DNA from: Paenibacillus xylanexedens
GTDB lineage: Bacteria > Bacillota > Bacilli > Paenibacillales > Paenibacillaceae
Assembly: GCF_007680605.1 (NCBI RefSeq)
Contig: NZ_VEIO01000005.1
Coordinates: 186,001 to 250,000 of the forward strand
Direction of reading: 5' to 3'
DNA length: 64,000 nt
This document shows positions 28,486 through 37,394 of this stretch, piece after piece. The translations under genes and the position numbers were made by a program. Below the pieces are notes generated by a model. The model saw only the letters and a list, made by a program, of their open reading frames with translations, ran no database searches and was not told the DNA's origin. Within the stretch, counting starts at the first letter, position 1. Every line of letters begins with the position of its first letter.

Positions 28486-30117
28486 ATGAAAATGAGTGAC
28501 TTGCTGAAGCTGGCAGTATTCAACGGAGCAATCGTAGTAGGGGGGAGCGATGGTTTGAATAGAGAAGTTCATACCGTCAATATGATGGATGCTCCTGATA
28601 TTATTCCGTACTTGAAAAGAAATGAGTTGCTGATTACGACGGCTTTTCACTTCAAGGATGACCTGCCGGCTCTGCTCGAGCTGATTCGTGAGATGGGACA
28701 ACAGGAATGTGCAGGGCTGGGCATCAAAAGCAAAAGGTTTCTCGGCAGCATTCCTGAATCCGCAGTTCAGCTGGCAAACGAGTTGGGTCTGCCTCTGGTG
28801 GAACTTCCTGTTGATCCTTCGCTAGGTGATATTGTCAACAAATCTCTAAGCCATATCCTCGATGTGCGAACAATGGAGTTGCATAATGCGATACAGACCC
28901 ATCGCCAGTTCACTCAACAAATTATGAGCGGTCAAGGTATACCTAAGCTGCTTGATCAATTATCTGATTTACTGCGATTTCCTGTTTATCTGCTCGGGCC
29001 ATATCTACAGCCAATCTTCGGCCGAGTTCCTGCTAAAACAGCTGCACAACTGGAAATTTTATTATCTGGCGGCGGTCAGATTCATGTTGCGCCTTCCGTG
29101 TTCTCGGCATTTTCCTTGTTAGGTGAGGAACGTGAAACGTTAACATTATTTCCCGTATACACCCATAGGCAACTTCATTTCCTGTGTATTACCGGTTTCA
29201 TATCACCTTCCGAACGTTCAAGCATTCTGACCATTGAACAGGCAACGAACGTGATTGCGTTTGAATTAATGAAGGATAATGCATTGAAGCAGAATCGGCG
29301 CCGGATCCAGAATGAGTTTTTTACAAACTTTATTGGAGGGGTCTTCTCAAGCAACGAGGAGATTGCAAACCGGGCAAGGGAGTTCGGACTGTCCAGCGAT
29401 CAACGGTACCTTTGTGTGGTCGGCAAGCTGAATGGCAAGGATCGTTCGACATCATTCATGCAATACAAGGCAGAACAGGATCAGATTGCCGAACATCTTC
29501 AAGGAGAGCTAGCGCAATTCCGCCATCCCATATATTTGTTTACCCATGACCGCTCCTATGTGTTACTCATGCCGCTGGTTGAAGAGTGGGAGATGATCAA
29601 GCCGTCTTTGATCGAACTATTGGAACGTCTGCAACGTAAAATTGCCATGTATTATGAATCGGAACTGTCTTTTGGTCTTAGCAGTTATGCCCAGCCACTT
29701 AGCCAGATTCCTTTATCTTTTAAAGAGGCGAACGAAGCACTCTACTTCGGAAGTATATCGGGAAAAGTACGCTTCGTTGAATTGTATCAGCCGAAGGAAG
29801 TATCTGAAATTTTGCGTTTGATCCCCCATGATCATCTGAGAAAATTTTATGTGGATACGATGCAAGGATTCGAAGATGAGACACTTAAGGATCACCATAT
29901 GTTGCTTCATACCTTGTCCGTATACCTGGAAACGCATTGTCATCTTGCCGAGACGGCAAAACGACTTTATATTCATCGGAATACCGTCATTTATCGGCTG
30001 GAAAAATGCGAGGAGATTATTGGCCGCAGCTTGAAAGACCCGGAAGAGACGTTACGTCTTCGGATGGCCTTTCGGATCAAAGCATTGTTGCCGGAAGAAG
30101 GGAAAGCGGAGTATTAA
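28486..30117 (+). CDS. pucR: Purine catabolism regulator PucR
   Basis: 543 residues; GGAGAAGG immediately precedes ATG 28486, and ATG 28492 is also possible. An N-terminal PucR ligand domain (about 1-125) is followed by a GGDEF-like middle region, and a C-terminal helix-turn-helix (HTH_30) near LAETAKRLYIHRNTVIYRLE. In B. subtilis PucR activates puc genes in response to allantoin-type intermediates and represses under nitrogen excess. It is divergent from pucF, and the permease and allantoinase blocks are likely in its regulon (inferred). Confidence 0.93.
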   Translation: MKMSDLLKLAVFNGAIVVGGSDGLNREVHTVNMMDAPDIIPYLKRNELLITTAFHFKDDLPALLELIREMGQQECAGLGIKSKRFLGSIPESAVQLANELGLPLVELPVDPSLGDIVNKSLSHILDVRTMELHNAIQTHRQFTQQIMSGQGIPKLLDQLSDLLRFPVYLLGPYLQPIFGRVPAKTAAQLEILLSGGGQIHVAPSVFSAFSLLGEERETLTLFPVYTHRQLHFLCITGFISPSERSSILTIEQATNVIAFELMKDNALKQNRRRIQNEFFTNFIGGVFSSNEEIANRAREFGLSSDQRYLCVVGKLNGKDRSTSFMQYKAEQDQIAEHLQGELAQFRHPIYLFTHDRSYVLLMPLVEEWEMIKPSLIELLERLQRKIAMYYESELSFGLSSYAQPLSQIPLSFKEANEALYFGSISGKVRFVELYQPKEVSEILRLIPHDHLRKFYVDTMQGFEDETLKDHHMLLHTLSVYLETHCHLAETAKRLYIHRNTVIYRLEKCEEIIGRSLKDPEETLRLRMAFRIKALLPEEGKAEY

Positions 30118-30148
30118 GAGGTTGAGCGAATATGATTAAAAGATGATT

Positions 30149-30228
30149 AAAAGCAGGCTGAGATAAACTGTACCTTCAGGTTAGTTATAGTAACCGAGGA
30201 GGCACAGTCCACTTTAAGCCTGCTTTTT
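30149..30228. terminator. Large bidirectional terminator between pucR and the esterase
   Basis: AAAAGCAGGCT pairs with AGCCTGCTTTTT. Inside, CTGT.CCT..GGTTA pairs with TAACC..AGG.ACAG, making an 80-nt two-tier hairpin. Both genes converge on it. Confidence 0.8.
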
Positions 30229-30272
30229 AAGTGGGCTATTAATGCAGGAGAGGGAGGCCTCTCTTATGTGCC

Positions 30273-31061
30273 TTAGTCTCTTTTGGACAACGGTAACCAC
30301 TTCAACACATTCTGGATTTTCATATCCCAGTAACCCCATTCATGTTCCCCGGGTTCTTCCTCATAAGTTAACTTGAAGTCTGTCTCGGCGCAGGCTTTAC
30401 GGAATGTCTGATTATCTTCATACAGAAAATCCTCTGTTCCACAACATTGATAGAGGAGTGGTCTTGAAGCCGGGTTGTGTTTACTCTCCTGGAGCAAATG
30501 GATTAAATCGTTCTCTGAGCCTGCAAATTGAGGTCCGAAGATACGTAACAGTTCAGCCTGTCGTAAGGCAGATGGGACGTCGTTGTTCAAATGAGCGGCC
30601 ATGTCAAGAGCACCCGAAAGACTTGCCGCCGCAGCGTACTGATCCGGTTTTCGTAGAGCCAGCTTGAATGCACCGTATCCGCCCATGGATAGGCCAGCAA
30701 CGAAATTATCTTCGCGTTTCGGTGACAGCGGGAAGAAGGAGCGCGCAAGTTTAGGCAATTCCTCACTAATGAATGTCCAGTATTGTCCTCCCTCTGCCAT
30801 GTCCGTGTAGAAGCTGCGATGAACCTGAGGCATAACGACCGCGATTCCGAGTGAAGCGACATAACGTTCAATCGAAGTGCGGCGTAGCCAGATGGAATCG
30901 TCATCCGACATCCCGTGAAGCAAATACAGGGTTGGGTGCAGACCAGAACCAGTGACGTTTTCCATTCCGATCTGATTGTGGGTCTGCTGTGGCAGAATCA
31001 CATGCATGCTTGTACTTAATCCGAGGGCATCCGAGTAGAAATCACATTTAATGAGTGCCAT
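30273..31061 (-). CDS. Esterase of the EstA/esterase D family
   Basis: 262 residues, ATG after AAAGGGG. Alpha/beta-hydrolase with oxyanion region YLLHGMSDD and nucleophile elbow GLSMGGYG. No signal peptide or membrane helix, so cytosolic. It resembles tributyrin esterases (EstA) of lactic acid bacteria and S-formylglutathione hydrolases. The natural substrate is unknown, and a link to the purine cluster is not suggested by its direction. Confidence 0.85.
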   Translation of the reverse strand: MALIKCDFYSDALGLSTSMHVILPQQTHNQIGMENVTGSGLHPTLYLLHGMSDDDSIWLRRTSIERYVASLGIAVVMPQVHRSFYTDMAEGGQYWTFISEELPKLARSFFPLSPKREDNFVAGLSMGGYGAFKLALRKPDQYAAAASLSGALDMAAHLNNDVPSALRQAELLRIFGPQFAGSENDLIHLLQESKHNPASRPLLYQCCGTEDFLYEDNQTFRKACAETDFKLTYEEEPGEHEWGYWDMKIQNVLKWLPLSKRD

Positions 31062-31309
31062 ACCAAAAAGTAACCCCTTTCATAGATGGAAGTTTAAAAG
31101 GATGTTTCTATGCAATGGATAAGGTAAGAAAGCTGAAGGATATCAGCTACTATTCAAGGTTATACCCAAAATAAAGTAAACGCAATGACAGGATATAAAA
31201 CGTATTCGATACCTGGGCAAATATCCTTTGTATAATCCGTTTTCTGAAAAAAACAAAGAAATGATTAAACGAAGAATAGATTATTTTCATCACATATGAT
31301 CCGCGCGTC

Positions 31310-31338
31310 TTTACAACGTAACAATGTTTTGTTACACT
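31310..31338 (+). promoter_or_regulatory. Promoter of the yhbD-bactofilin unit with embedded palindrome
   Basis: TTTACA (31310-31315), 17-nt spacer, TACACT (31333-31338) with an extended TG. The perfect inverted repeat GTAACAA-TGTT-TTGTTAC (31318-31335) fills the spacer and enters the -10 box, an ideal place for a repressor or a MerR-type regulator. The rest of the 31062-31365 gap shows nothing else. Confidence 0.7.
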
Positions 31339-31365
31339 GGCTTTGATGAAAAGGGGGTCCTGAAA

Positions 31366-31989
31366 TTGACGGATGATTTGATCTCCAAAAAAGAGCTACT
31401 TGACCTGACAGGCATTTCATACGGTCAACTATATCGCTGGAAACGAAAAAACCTGATTCCTGAGGAGTGGTTTATTCGAAAGTCTTCTTTTACGGGACAG
31501 GAAACATTTTTCCCTAAACAGCAGATTTTACAGCGGATCGACAAGATTATTCATATGAAAGACGGATTGTCACTGGATGAACTGGCAGATGTGTTCTCGC
31601 CAACACTTGGTGAGGTGGAGATGTCAGACCAACAGCTGCTGGATCGAAACATTGTTTCGTTAGCTTCACTTGATCTGTTAAACGAGGCTGGGCGCCAGCA
31701 GTCATTATATGGTCTCGAACAGATTATGATGCTTTATGTGCTTGAAAAGCTGCTTCTCAGCGGGGATATCACTCAACAGGAGGGGTTACTCCTGATTGAT
31801 GTAATGTCTGAACACTATTACCGGTTTCGTGACCGTGCTAGTGAATTGATGCTTATTCGCAAGATGGGCGTACCTGCCTTTATGGTAGTGAACTCGGGAG
31901 CTGAACTTTATTTTGATCAAGGGGTAAAAGTGGTACTTCGCATTCCGCTTGCGACGTTCATGGAAGAATTGAAACTTAAATTGGGCTGA
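31366..31989 (+). CDS. YhbD-like MerR-type regulator (DUF4004)
   Basis: 207 residues from TTG 31366, eight bases after AAGGGGG; an ATG at 31324 overlaps the promoter region and is unlikely. The N-terminal 60 residues form a MerR-like winged helix (ISKKELLDLTGISYGQLYRW, then KKNLIP-type turn and FPKQQIL). The remainder matches what I know as the DUF4004 region of B. subtilis YhbD. In B. subtilis yhbD precedes the bactofilin genes yhbE-yhbF; here it precedes one bactofilin-like gene by 14 bp. It probably controls its own operon (inferred). Confidence 0.8.
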   Translation: MTDDLISKKELLDLTGISYGQLYRWKRKNLIPEEWFIRKSSFTGQETFFPKQQILQRIDKIIHMKDGLSLDELADVFSPTLGEVEMSDQQLLDRNIVSLASLDLLNEAGRQQSLYGLEQIMMLYVLEKLLLSGDITQQEGLLLIDVMSEHYYRFRDRASELMLIRKMGVPAFMVVNSGAELYFDQGVKVVLRIPLATFMEELKLKLG

Positions 31990-32003
31990 GGGGGATTTTA
32001 CGA

Positions 32004-32831
32004 ATGGAAGAACGTCACTTAAGAAATGATTTGAATGTCACAGGCTCTCGCAAAACAACAGGCGGTTCTTATCACCGAGTAAATATTGACGGTATGGCTA
32101 AACTGGACGGTGATCTGGATTGTTCCTCCCTAAGCGTTAACGGCACGCTGAAAATCTACGGTTCCCTCGTCTCCGAGAGCACAACGATCAACGGAATGGC
32201 TAAAGTGGAGGGAGAACTGCGGACTCAATCTCTCGATGTCAATGGAACATTGGGAGTTCATGGTGCGGCGCGTGCCGAGAGTACGATGGTTAATGGAATG
32301 TGTACCATTAATGGTCCACTGCTCAGCAATCGGGTACGTGTGGATGGGATGACCACGATTAATGGAGACCTGTCTACGCCTGAGTTTACGGTGAACGGAA
32401 AGTGTAACGTACGCGGTAGAGTGGACAGTGAACGTATTGATATCGGTGGTATGGCGACGATTGATGGAGATGTGCAGGGAGAGAGAATCAACGTTCAGGG
32501 CAATATTAAGGTGGGCGGACTTCTCAATGCGGACAGTGTGGAGATTCGTTTATATACGTCCTCTTCAGCAAGAGAAGTAGGCGGTGAGCGTATCGACATT
32601 CGGCGCAAGGAACGTAGCGGATTATGGAAAGCGCTCGGATTGGGCGGTGCGCCATCCTTCAGGGCTCAACTGATTGAGGGTGATGAGATTGTGCTTGAAG
32701 ATACCGAAGCGGATACGGTTCGAGGGAATCGAGTCCATATTGGGCGCGGCTGTACTATCCGGTTTGTGGAGTACTCGGGCGAACTATCCGTTGATCCGGA
32801 GGCGAAGGTGGGCAACAGCGAGCGAATTTAG
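32004..32831 (+). CDS. Bactofilin-like polymer-forming protein
   Basis: 275 residues, ATG after GAGGGGGAT. From about residue 25 to 180 it is a run of short beta-helix turns with repeated signatures VNGTL, INGMAKVEGEL, VNGMCTINGPL, VDGMTTINGDL and IGGMATIDGDV. A basic linker (RRKERSGLWK) and a second small beta region end the chain. No signal peptide or membrane segment. Bactofilins polymerise into cytoskeletal filaments at the membrane; the B. subtilis pair YhbE/YhbF (BacE/BacF) is needed for flagellar assembly. Only one gene is present here, longer than a minimal bactofilin. Confidence 0.82.
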   Translation: MEERHLRNDLNVTGSRKTTGGSYHRVNIDGMAKLDGDLDCSSLSVNGTLKIYGSLVSESTTINGMAKVEGELRTQSLDVNGTLGVHGAARAESTMVNGMCTINGPLLSNRVRVDGMTTINGDLSTPEFTVNGKCNVRGRVDSERIDIGGMATIDGDVQGERINVQGNIKVGGLLNADSVEIRLYTSSSAREVGGERIDIRRKERSGLWKALGLGGAPSFRAQLIEGDEIVLEDTEADTVRGNRVHIGRGCTIRFVEYSGELSVDPEAKVGNSERI

Positions 32832-32931
32832 CTAGAAGGGAGCAGGGAAGAGGACAGATGGAAGACGACCCTTATCACCTTGTAACAGTAGAGCTGATGG
32901 TTATCCCCTCAAGGTAGAAGGTTTTGCCATA

Positions 32932-32970
32932 AAGCAATCGGTCCTTGGACTGATTGCTTGTTACTTCTTT
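32932..32970 (+). terminator. Terminator-like hairpin after the bactofilin gene
   Basis: AAGCAATC / GATTGCTT with an inner CC/GG, followed by an interrupted T-rich tract. It overlaps the next promoter's -35 box. Confidence 0.55.
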
Positions 32971-32981
32971 TCGGATATACT
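32954..32981 (+). promoter_or_regulatory. Promoter of the MFS exporter
   Basis: TTGCTT (32954-32959), 16-nt spacer, TATACT (32976-32981), about 45 bp before the start codon. Confidence 0.45.
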
Positions 32982-33025
32982 AATGCAGTCATATGAATAG
33001 AACGGGAATGGAGAGATTAACAACA

Positions 33026-34588
33026 ATGGCTGCACGCAACAATAAAATTGGATTTGTGCTGGCAGGTTTGCTGCTTAGCATCTTAATGGCCTCTATGGAT
33101 AATACCATTGTGGCTACAGCTATGGGGGATATCGTGGGCAAGCTCGGCGGGCTCGACAAGTTCGTCTGGGTAACCTCTGCCTACATGGTGGCTGAGATGG
33201 CAGGTATGCCGATTTTCGGTAAACTGTCGGATATGTATGGACGTAAAAAGTTTTTTGTCTTCGGGATCATCGTATTTATGCTTGGCTCCGCTTTGTGTGG
33301 AACTGCGACATCCATCGTGGAACTGACCATGTACAGAGCGATTCAAGGGATTGGTGCAGGAGCACTGGTACCGATCGCGTTTACGATTATGTTCGATGTC
33401 GTTGCGCCTGAATCTCGGGGGAAGCTGGGTGGTTTGTTTGGAGCAGTGTTCGGTCTTTCCAGTGTATTCGGGCCGCTGCTAGGCGCGTACATTACAGAGT
33501 ATGCCACATGGGAATGGGTGTTTTACATTAATCTGCCGCTCGGTTTGATTGCATTTTTGTTTATCGCATTTTTCTATAAGGAATCTCACCAGCATCAGTC
33601 GCAGCAGATTGACTGGCTGGGTGCCGTTACACTTATTGGTGCCGTGGTCTGTTTGATCTTTGCTCTGGAGCTGGGTGGTAAAACGTATGCCTGGGACTCC
33701 GCACAGATTCTAGGGCTGTTTGGTGGATTCGTGGTGCTGGCATTAATCTTTTTGTATGCAGAAACGAAGGCCAAAGAGCCGATTATTTCATTCGGTATGT
33801 TCCGCAAGCGGGTGTATTGGTCAAGTAACGTCATTGCCATGTTCAGTGGCGCTGCGTTTATTACGGCATCGGTATATATCCCGATTTTCATCCAGGGCGT
33901 ACTCGGTGGCAAAGCGACCAACTCGGGTCTTGTGTTGTTGCCGATGATGCTAGGTTCCGTCGTGACAGCTTCCATGGGCGGTGTACTTATGACCAAAACG
34001 AAATACCGCAATATTATGATTCCAACGCTGGCTTTGCTTGTAGTGGGGCTAGGTTTATTAACGACATTGGATGAAGGTTCATCCCTATGGACCATTCGGG
34101 TATACATGGTCATGATTGGCCTTGGTGTCGGTGCTTCCTTCTCCGTACTTAGTAATGCGGCTATGAACGCCTTCGAACCGCAAAGACGCGGTGCCGCCAG
34201 TTCAACGCTGAACTTCCTGCGTTCCTTAGGCATGACGATGGGCATCACGATCTTTGGCATTGTACAGAGTCAAGTCTTTACGCGAAAAATGACAGACAGC
34301 ATGGGTGGTGCCGCTGGAGAAGCTGGTGCAACGGCTGGAGCGCCTACAGGGGGTCTGCCTGCCGGGATGGATCTGACCGATCCGCATGCACTGCTATCGC
34401 CAGAGCTACGTCAAGGGATTCCTCCACAGGTACTGGAGTCCATCACGCATGCGTTATCCTCTTCCATTGTGCAGCTGTTTGCCTGGGCGGTTATTCCGGC
34501 AGCCCTTGCACTCATCGCTTCCTTTTTTATGGGAAACGAGAAAATGGTTGTAGGAGAAGAGCAACACGAGTATACGGCTGGGCACTAA
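33026..34588 (+). CDS. DHA2-family multidrug exporter (14 TM)
   Basis: 520 residues from ATG 33026, ten bases after GGAGAG; ATG 32993 upstream is possible but lacks a site. Fourteen hydrophobic helices. Motif D-type MASMDNTIVATAM in helix 1, motif A GKLSDMYGRKK between helices 2 and 3, and motif C GAVFGLSSVFGPLLGAYI in helix 5 identify a drug:H+ antiporter of the EmrB/QacA group. A Gly/Ala/Pro-rich loop (about residues 440-470) precedes the last helix. Substrate unknown; it has its own promoter and terminator and no adjacent TetR or MarR regulator. Confidence 0.9.
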   Translation: MAARNNKIGFVLAGLLLSILMASMDNTIVATAMGDIVGKLGGLDKFVWVTSAYMVAEMAGMPIFGKLSDMYGRKKFFVFGIIVFMLGSALCGTATSIVELTMYRAIQGIGAGALVPIAFTIMFDVVAPESRGKLGGLFGAVFGLSSVFGPLLGAYITEYATWEWVFYINLPLGLIAFLFIAFFYKESHQHQSQQIDWLGAVTLIGAVVCLIFALELGGKTYAWDSAQILGLFGGFVVLALIFLYAETKAKEPIISFGMFRKRVYWSSNVIAMFSGAAFITASVYIPIFIQGVLGGKATNSGLVLLPMMLGSVVTASMGGVLMTKTKYRNIMIPTLALLVVGLGLLTTLDEGSSLWTIRVYMVMIGLGVGASFSVLSNAAMNAFEPQRRGAASSTLNFLRSLGMTMGITIFGIVQSQVFTRKMTDSMGGAAGEAGATAGAPTGGLPAGMDLTDPHALLSPELRQGIPPQVLESITHALSSSIVQLFAWAVIPAALALIASFFMGNEKMVVGEEQHEYTAGH

Positions 34589-34733
34589 ATAGAAGGATAA
34601 CGAAGCCAAGCCATCATTGACCGTGTATTTTAAAGAATCAATACAGTATGATCTTGGCTTATATCGTTTTCAAACTTTAAGCTAAGGAAACAAAAGGTCA
34701 TGCAATAAACGGTTTTACAAATCCCTAAATCTA

Positions 34734-34788
34734 ATACACCTGTCTCATATCCCTTACAAGGGTATAAGACAGGTGTATTTTTACTTTT
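34734..34788 (+). terminator. Terminator of the MFS exporter
   Basis: ATACACCTGTCT / AGACAGGTGTAT with inner CCCTT / AAGGG, then TTTTT. The gap to 35020 contains this and repeat copy D, and no gene. Confidence 0.9.
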
Positions 34789-34840
34789 GACGGATCATTC
34801 GTTAGGTGTTTTTAAGGCTTATATTTACTTTGAACTTTCA

Positions 34841-34991
34841 TTTACACAATAACGGAGAGGACAGAAAAAACCAGGAGAAGCGAAGCGTTCGCCTTTATCC
34901 CCGGATTTTCCCCTTTGGAAAAGGGAATCCAAAAAATCCGGGGATAACAGCGATCGGAAGGTTATTCTGTCAGCGAAGTGTCAAGTGTAAA
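34841..34991. repeat. Inverted-repeat element, copy D
   Basis: The best-formed copy: 151 nt with perfect 7-bp ends TTTACAC...GTGTAAA. Arms GACAGAA / TTCTGTC, stem CCCCGGATTTT / AAATCCGGGG, and cap CCCTTT / AAAGGG. It is very close to copy A over its whole length. The short open frame 34806-35018 across it is an artefact. Confidence 0.88.
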
Positions 34992-35020
34992 TCTCTTTCG
35001 TTCTACTTGTACAATTAAAA

Positions 35021-36454
35021 TTAAGGCTGATTCCCCTCACGAATGCCATCCTCCACCACGGAAGGTTGCTGTGGATCAGGCATGCTAATATGACCTGAGC
35101 GGGCAATCAGACGGCTTTGTGCTTTGTAGGTGTCACGTGAGATTGTTTTGGTTTCAACGACTTTGCCATCAACTCGCTTCGTGCGTACCGTCTCAACGAT
35201 GTACCCGGGCTGTCCATTCTGAAGCACTTGCTGGGCCCCTTCGGGTAGCACGTTACTGGATACATATTTTACCGGAACACTCAGCGTTTCAATCGTACGG
35301 GACTCCAGCGCATAACTGACGTTCTCGGGGAAGGTGCCGAAAAATTTCACCACCATACGTCCGCCTTGCACTTTGGCATGAATTAACAGGGATTTCTCGG
35401 TGCTGTTTCGAAAACGAAAGTTAATGGCGCCCGAGGCAAAGGTGGCATCTAACCCTTTCGGTATATATTTGACTGGCAACGAGTGATTACGCCGTTCCAC
35501 GATATCCAGACCCGTTAGCAGAGCGGCATTATATACAGTGCTGGATACCTGACAGATTCCTCCCCCTATACCGGGCATCAACCTGCCATTCACGATGACC
35601 GGTGCTTCCCGAAAACCATATTCCTTCTCCGCTTTGCGAATTACCTTTTCATAGTCGAACACACCTCCATGCGGCAAAATCATTCCGTTGATGGCCTGAG
35701 CAGCCGCGCTGACGTTATGTATCCGACCTTGACTGCTGTTTCCCAGTCCTGTGGAAAATTGAATGATTTTTCGCTCGATGCCTTCATCTTTCAATGAGTC
35801 GATCGTTACCTCGGGTTTCAAGGTGTAAAGAGGTATAAGAATCCTTATGGGTTCTGGTTTTACTCCATCCATTACGTCGCTGAGCTCTCTGTGCAGCTTG
35901 GTCTGCATGAGGTTGCTGAGTGTTTTCCAATCGATCCGGCGCACGCTTTTCTCCGGAATGTACTGCACTTGATCATTGGCGGTGATCCGGCGGACGGCTT
36001 CGGTCGGTGTACCGAAGGTTTCTTTTTCCCAGGCAGGGCTAAGCAATTGTTGAAAGGTTTGTTCGTTGTAGTTCATGTCCAAAGAGAAAGTCTGGGGAAA
36101 TTGATACCGTGCATACGCGCGTTCCCACAGGTTCCCCTCATCCAGCTGTTGTACTGCGGCCTTGAAGCTGTCTGCACTGTAACTCACTCCTAGTTCGGCA
36201 GCAGTATGTGACATCGTTATCGGGTTTGGTTCAGCCACTTCCAGTGTGACAGGCCAGTCCTGCAATTGTTGAATGCGAGTGTGCAGTTCTGCCAGTACCT
36301 CTTTGCGATGTTTGCCATCGATGGCCCAGCCGCTAATCTGTACCCCTTTGGGCAAAGTGGGCTGGTTTACGTACATATAGAGCAATCCATAGGACGCGGA
36401 GCCGATCAAGAGCAGGGAGAACAGGGCGATGACCGTTACATGAATTTTTTTCAT
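35021..36454 (-). CDS. VanW-domain, G5-domain secreted or membrane protein
   Basis: 477 residues from ATG 36454 after AAAGGAGC. One N-terminal membrane helix (about residues 6-28) with the rest outside. Middle region resembles the peptidoglycan-binding PG_binding_4 domain, then the VanW domain (FDYEKVIRKAEKEYGFREAP, GIGGGICQVSST, ERRNHS). A G5-type repeat ends the chain (VSSNVLPEG, GYIVETVRTKR, ISRDTYKAQ). VanW was named from vancomycin operons, but the domain is common in Firmicutes without resistance; a cell-wall role is likely, the activity unknown. Divergent from ftsE. Confidence 0.85.
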   Translation of the reverse strand: MKKIHVTVIALFSLLLIGSASYGLLYMYVNQPTLPKGVQISGWAIDGKHRKEVLAELHTRIQQLQDWPVTLEVAEPNPITMSHTAAELGVSYSADSFKAAVQQLDEGNLWERAYARYQFPQTFSLDMNYNEQTFQQLLSPAWEKETFGTPTEAVRRITANDQVQYIPEKSVRRIDWKTLSNLMQTKLHRELSDVMDGVKPEPIRILIPLYTLKPEVTIDSLKDEGIERKIIQFSTGLGNSSQGRIHNVSAAAQAINGMILPHGGVFDYEKVIRKAEKEYGFREAPVIVNGRLMPGIGGGICQVSSTVYNAALLTGLDIVERRNHSLPVKYIPKGLDATFASGAINFRFRNSTEKSLLIHAKVQGGRMVVKFFGTFPENVSYALESRTIETLSVPVKYVSSNVLPEGAQQVLQNGQPGYIVETVRTKRVDGKVVETKTISRDTYKAQSRLIARSGHISMPDPQQPSVVEDGIREGNQP

Positions 36455-36548
36455 AACCGAACGCTCCTTTTGGCTTCTGTTGTTCCGGAATTCGTAACAC
36501 TCTCTATCTATATGATCCAAGGGTGGAAAACTTTCGGGTACTCAATAG

Positions 36549-36564
36549 GTAACAAATTTGTTAC
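36549..36564. promoter_or_regulatory. Perfect 16-bp palindrome between the VanW gene and ftsE
   Basis: GTAACAAATTTGTTAC is its own reverse complement. Its right half merges into TGTTACAAT, an extended -10 candidate for ftsE (TACAAT 36562-36567) without a clear -35. The same half-site occurs in the yhbD promoter at 31318. Confidence 0.6.
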
Positions 36565-36707
36565 AATAAACTTCATATGAATCCATGCTTCACCAGCAAA
36601 AGAGGGACAGAATGGATTTTTCCTGATGAATTTCAGGCCTTTTTAAAGGAAATGCCGGGATTGTGTCGAAATCATAATGGCTAACTAAGTGAGCAGGAAG
36701 TGATGAT

Positions 36708-37394
36708 GTGATAGAAATGCAGGACGTGTGGAAGACCTACGCCAATGGTACCCACGCATTACAAGGGGTGTCGGTGAAGATCGACCGCAATGAGTTTGTC
36801 TATATCGTTGGTCCATCCGGTGCAGGCAAATCGACATTTATGAAGCTAATGTACAGAGAAGAAGTGCCAACCAAAGGGCAAATATCCATTAACGGATTTA
36901 ATATTGGCAAGCTGAAACCACGAAAAATTCCTTATGTGCGCCGTAATATCGGCGTGGTATTTCAGGATTTCCGTCTGTTACCGAAGATGACAGCGTATGA
37001 GAACGTGGCATTTGCGATGGAAGTTATTGAAGCGCCGAAGCGTCACATCAAGAAACGGGTTATGGAAGTGCTCGATCTGGTGGGACTGCGCAACAAGGCC
37101 AACCGTGAACCTTCACAGCTCTCCGGCGGAGAACAGCAACGGATTGCGATTGCACGGGCGATCGTGAACAATCCTTCTGTAATCATTGCGGACGAGCCTA
37201 CAGGGAATCTGGACCCCGAGACGTCATGGGGCATTATGCAGCTGCTGGACGAGATCAATTTCCGGGGAACAACGATTGTAATGGCAACACACAACAAAGA
37301 TATTGTTAATACGATGCGTAAACGGGTTATCGCCATTGAACGCGGACAGATTGTACGGGATCAGATGAGAGGGGAATACGGTTATGAATTTTAG
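36708..37394 (+). CDS. ftsE: Cell division ABC ATPase FtsE
   Basis: 228 residues from GTG 36708 after AGGAAGTG. Walker A GPSGAGKST, signature LSGGEQQRIAIARAI and Walker B IIADEPTGNLD are all intact. FtsE drives the membrane partner FtsX, and the complex activates cell-wall hydrolases rather than transporting a substrate. Overlaps ftsX by eleven bases, so translation is coupled. Confidence 0.97.
   Translation: MIEMQDVWKTYANGTHALQGVSVKIDRNEFVYIVGPSGAGKSTFMKLMYREEVPTKGQISINGFNIGKLKPRKIPYVRRNIGVVFQDFRLLPKMTAYENVAFAMEVIEAPKRHIKKRVMEVLDLVGLRNKANREPSQLSGGEQQRIAIARAIVNNPSVIIADEPTGNLDPETSWGIMQLLDEINFRGTTIVMATHNKDIVNTMRKRVIAIERGQIVRDQMRGEYGYEF

Noticed and set aside
34806..35018. 70-codon open frame containing FPFGKGNPKNPG
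   Set aside because: Translation of repeat copy D; similar peptides arise from copy B (12166-12372). No ribosome site.
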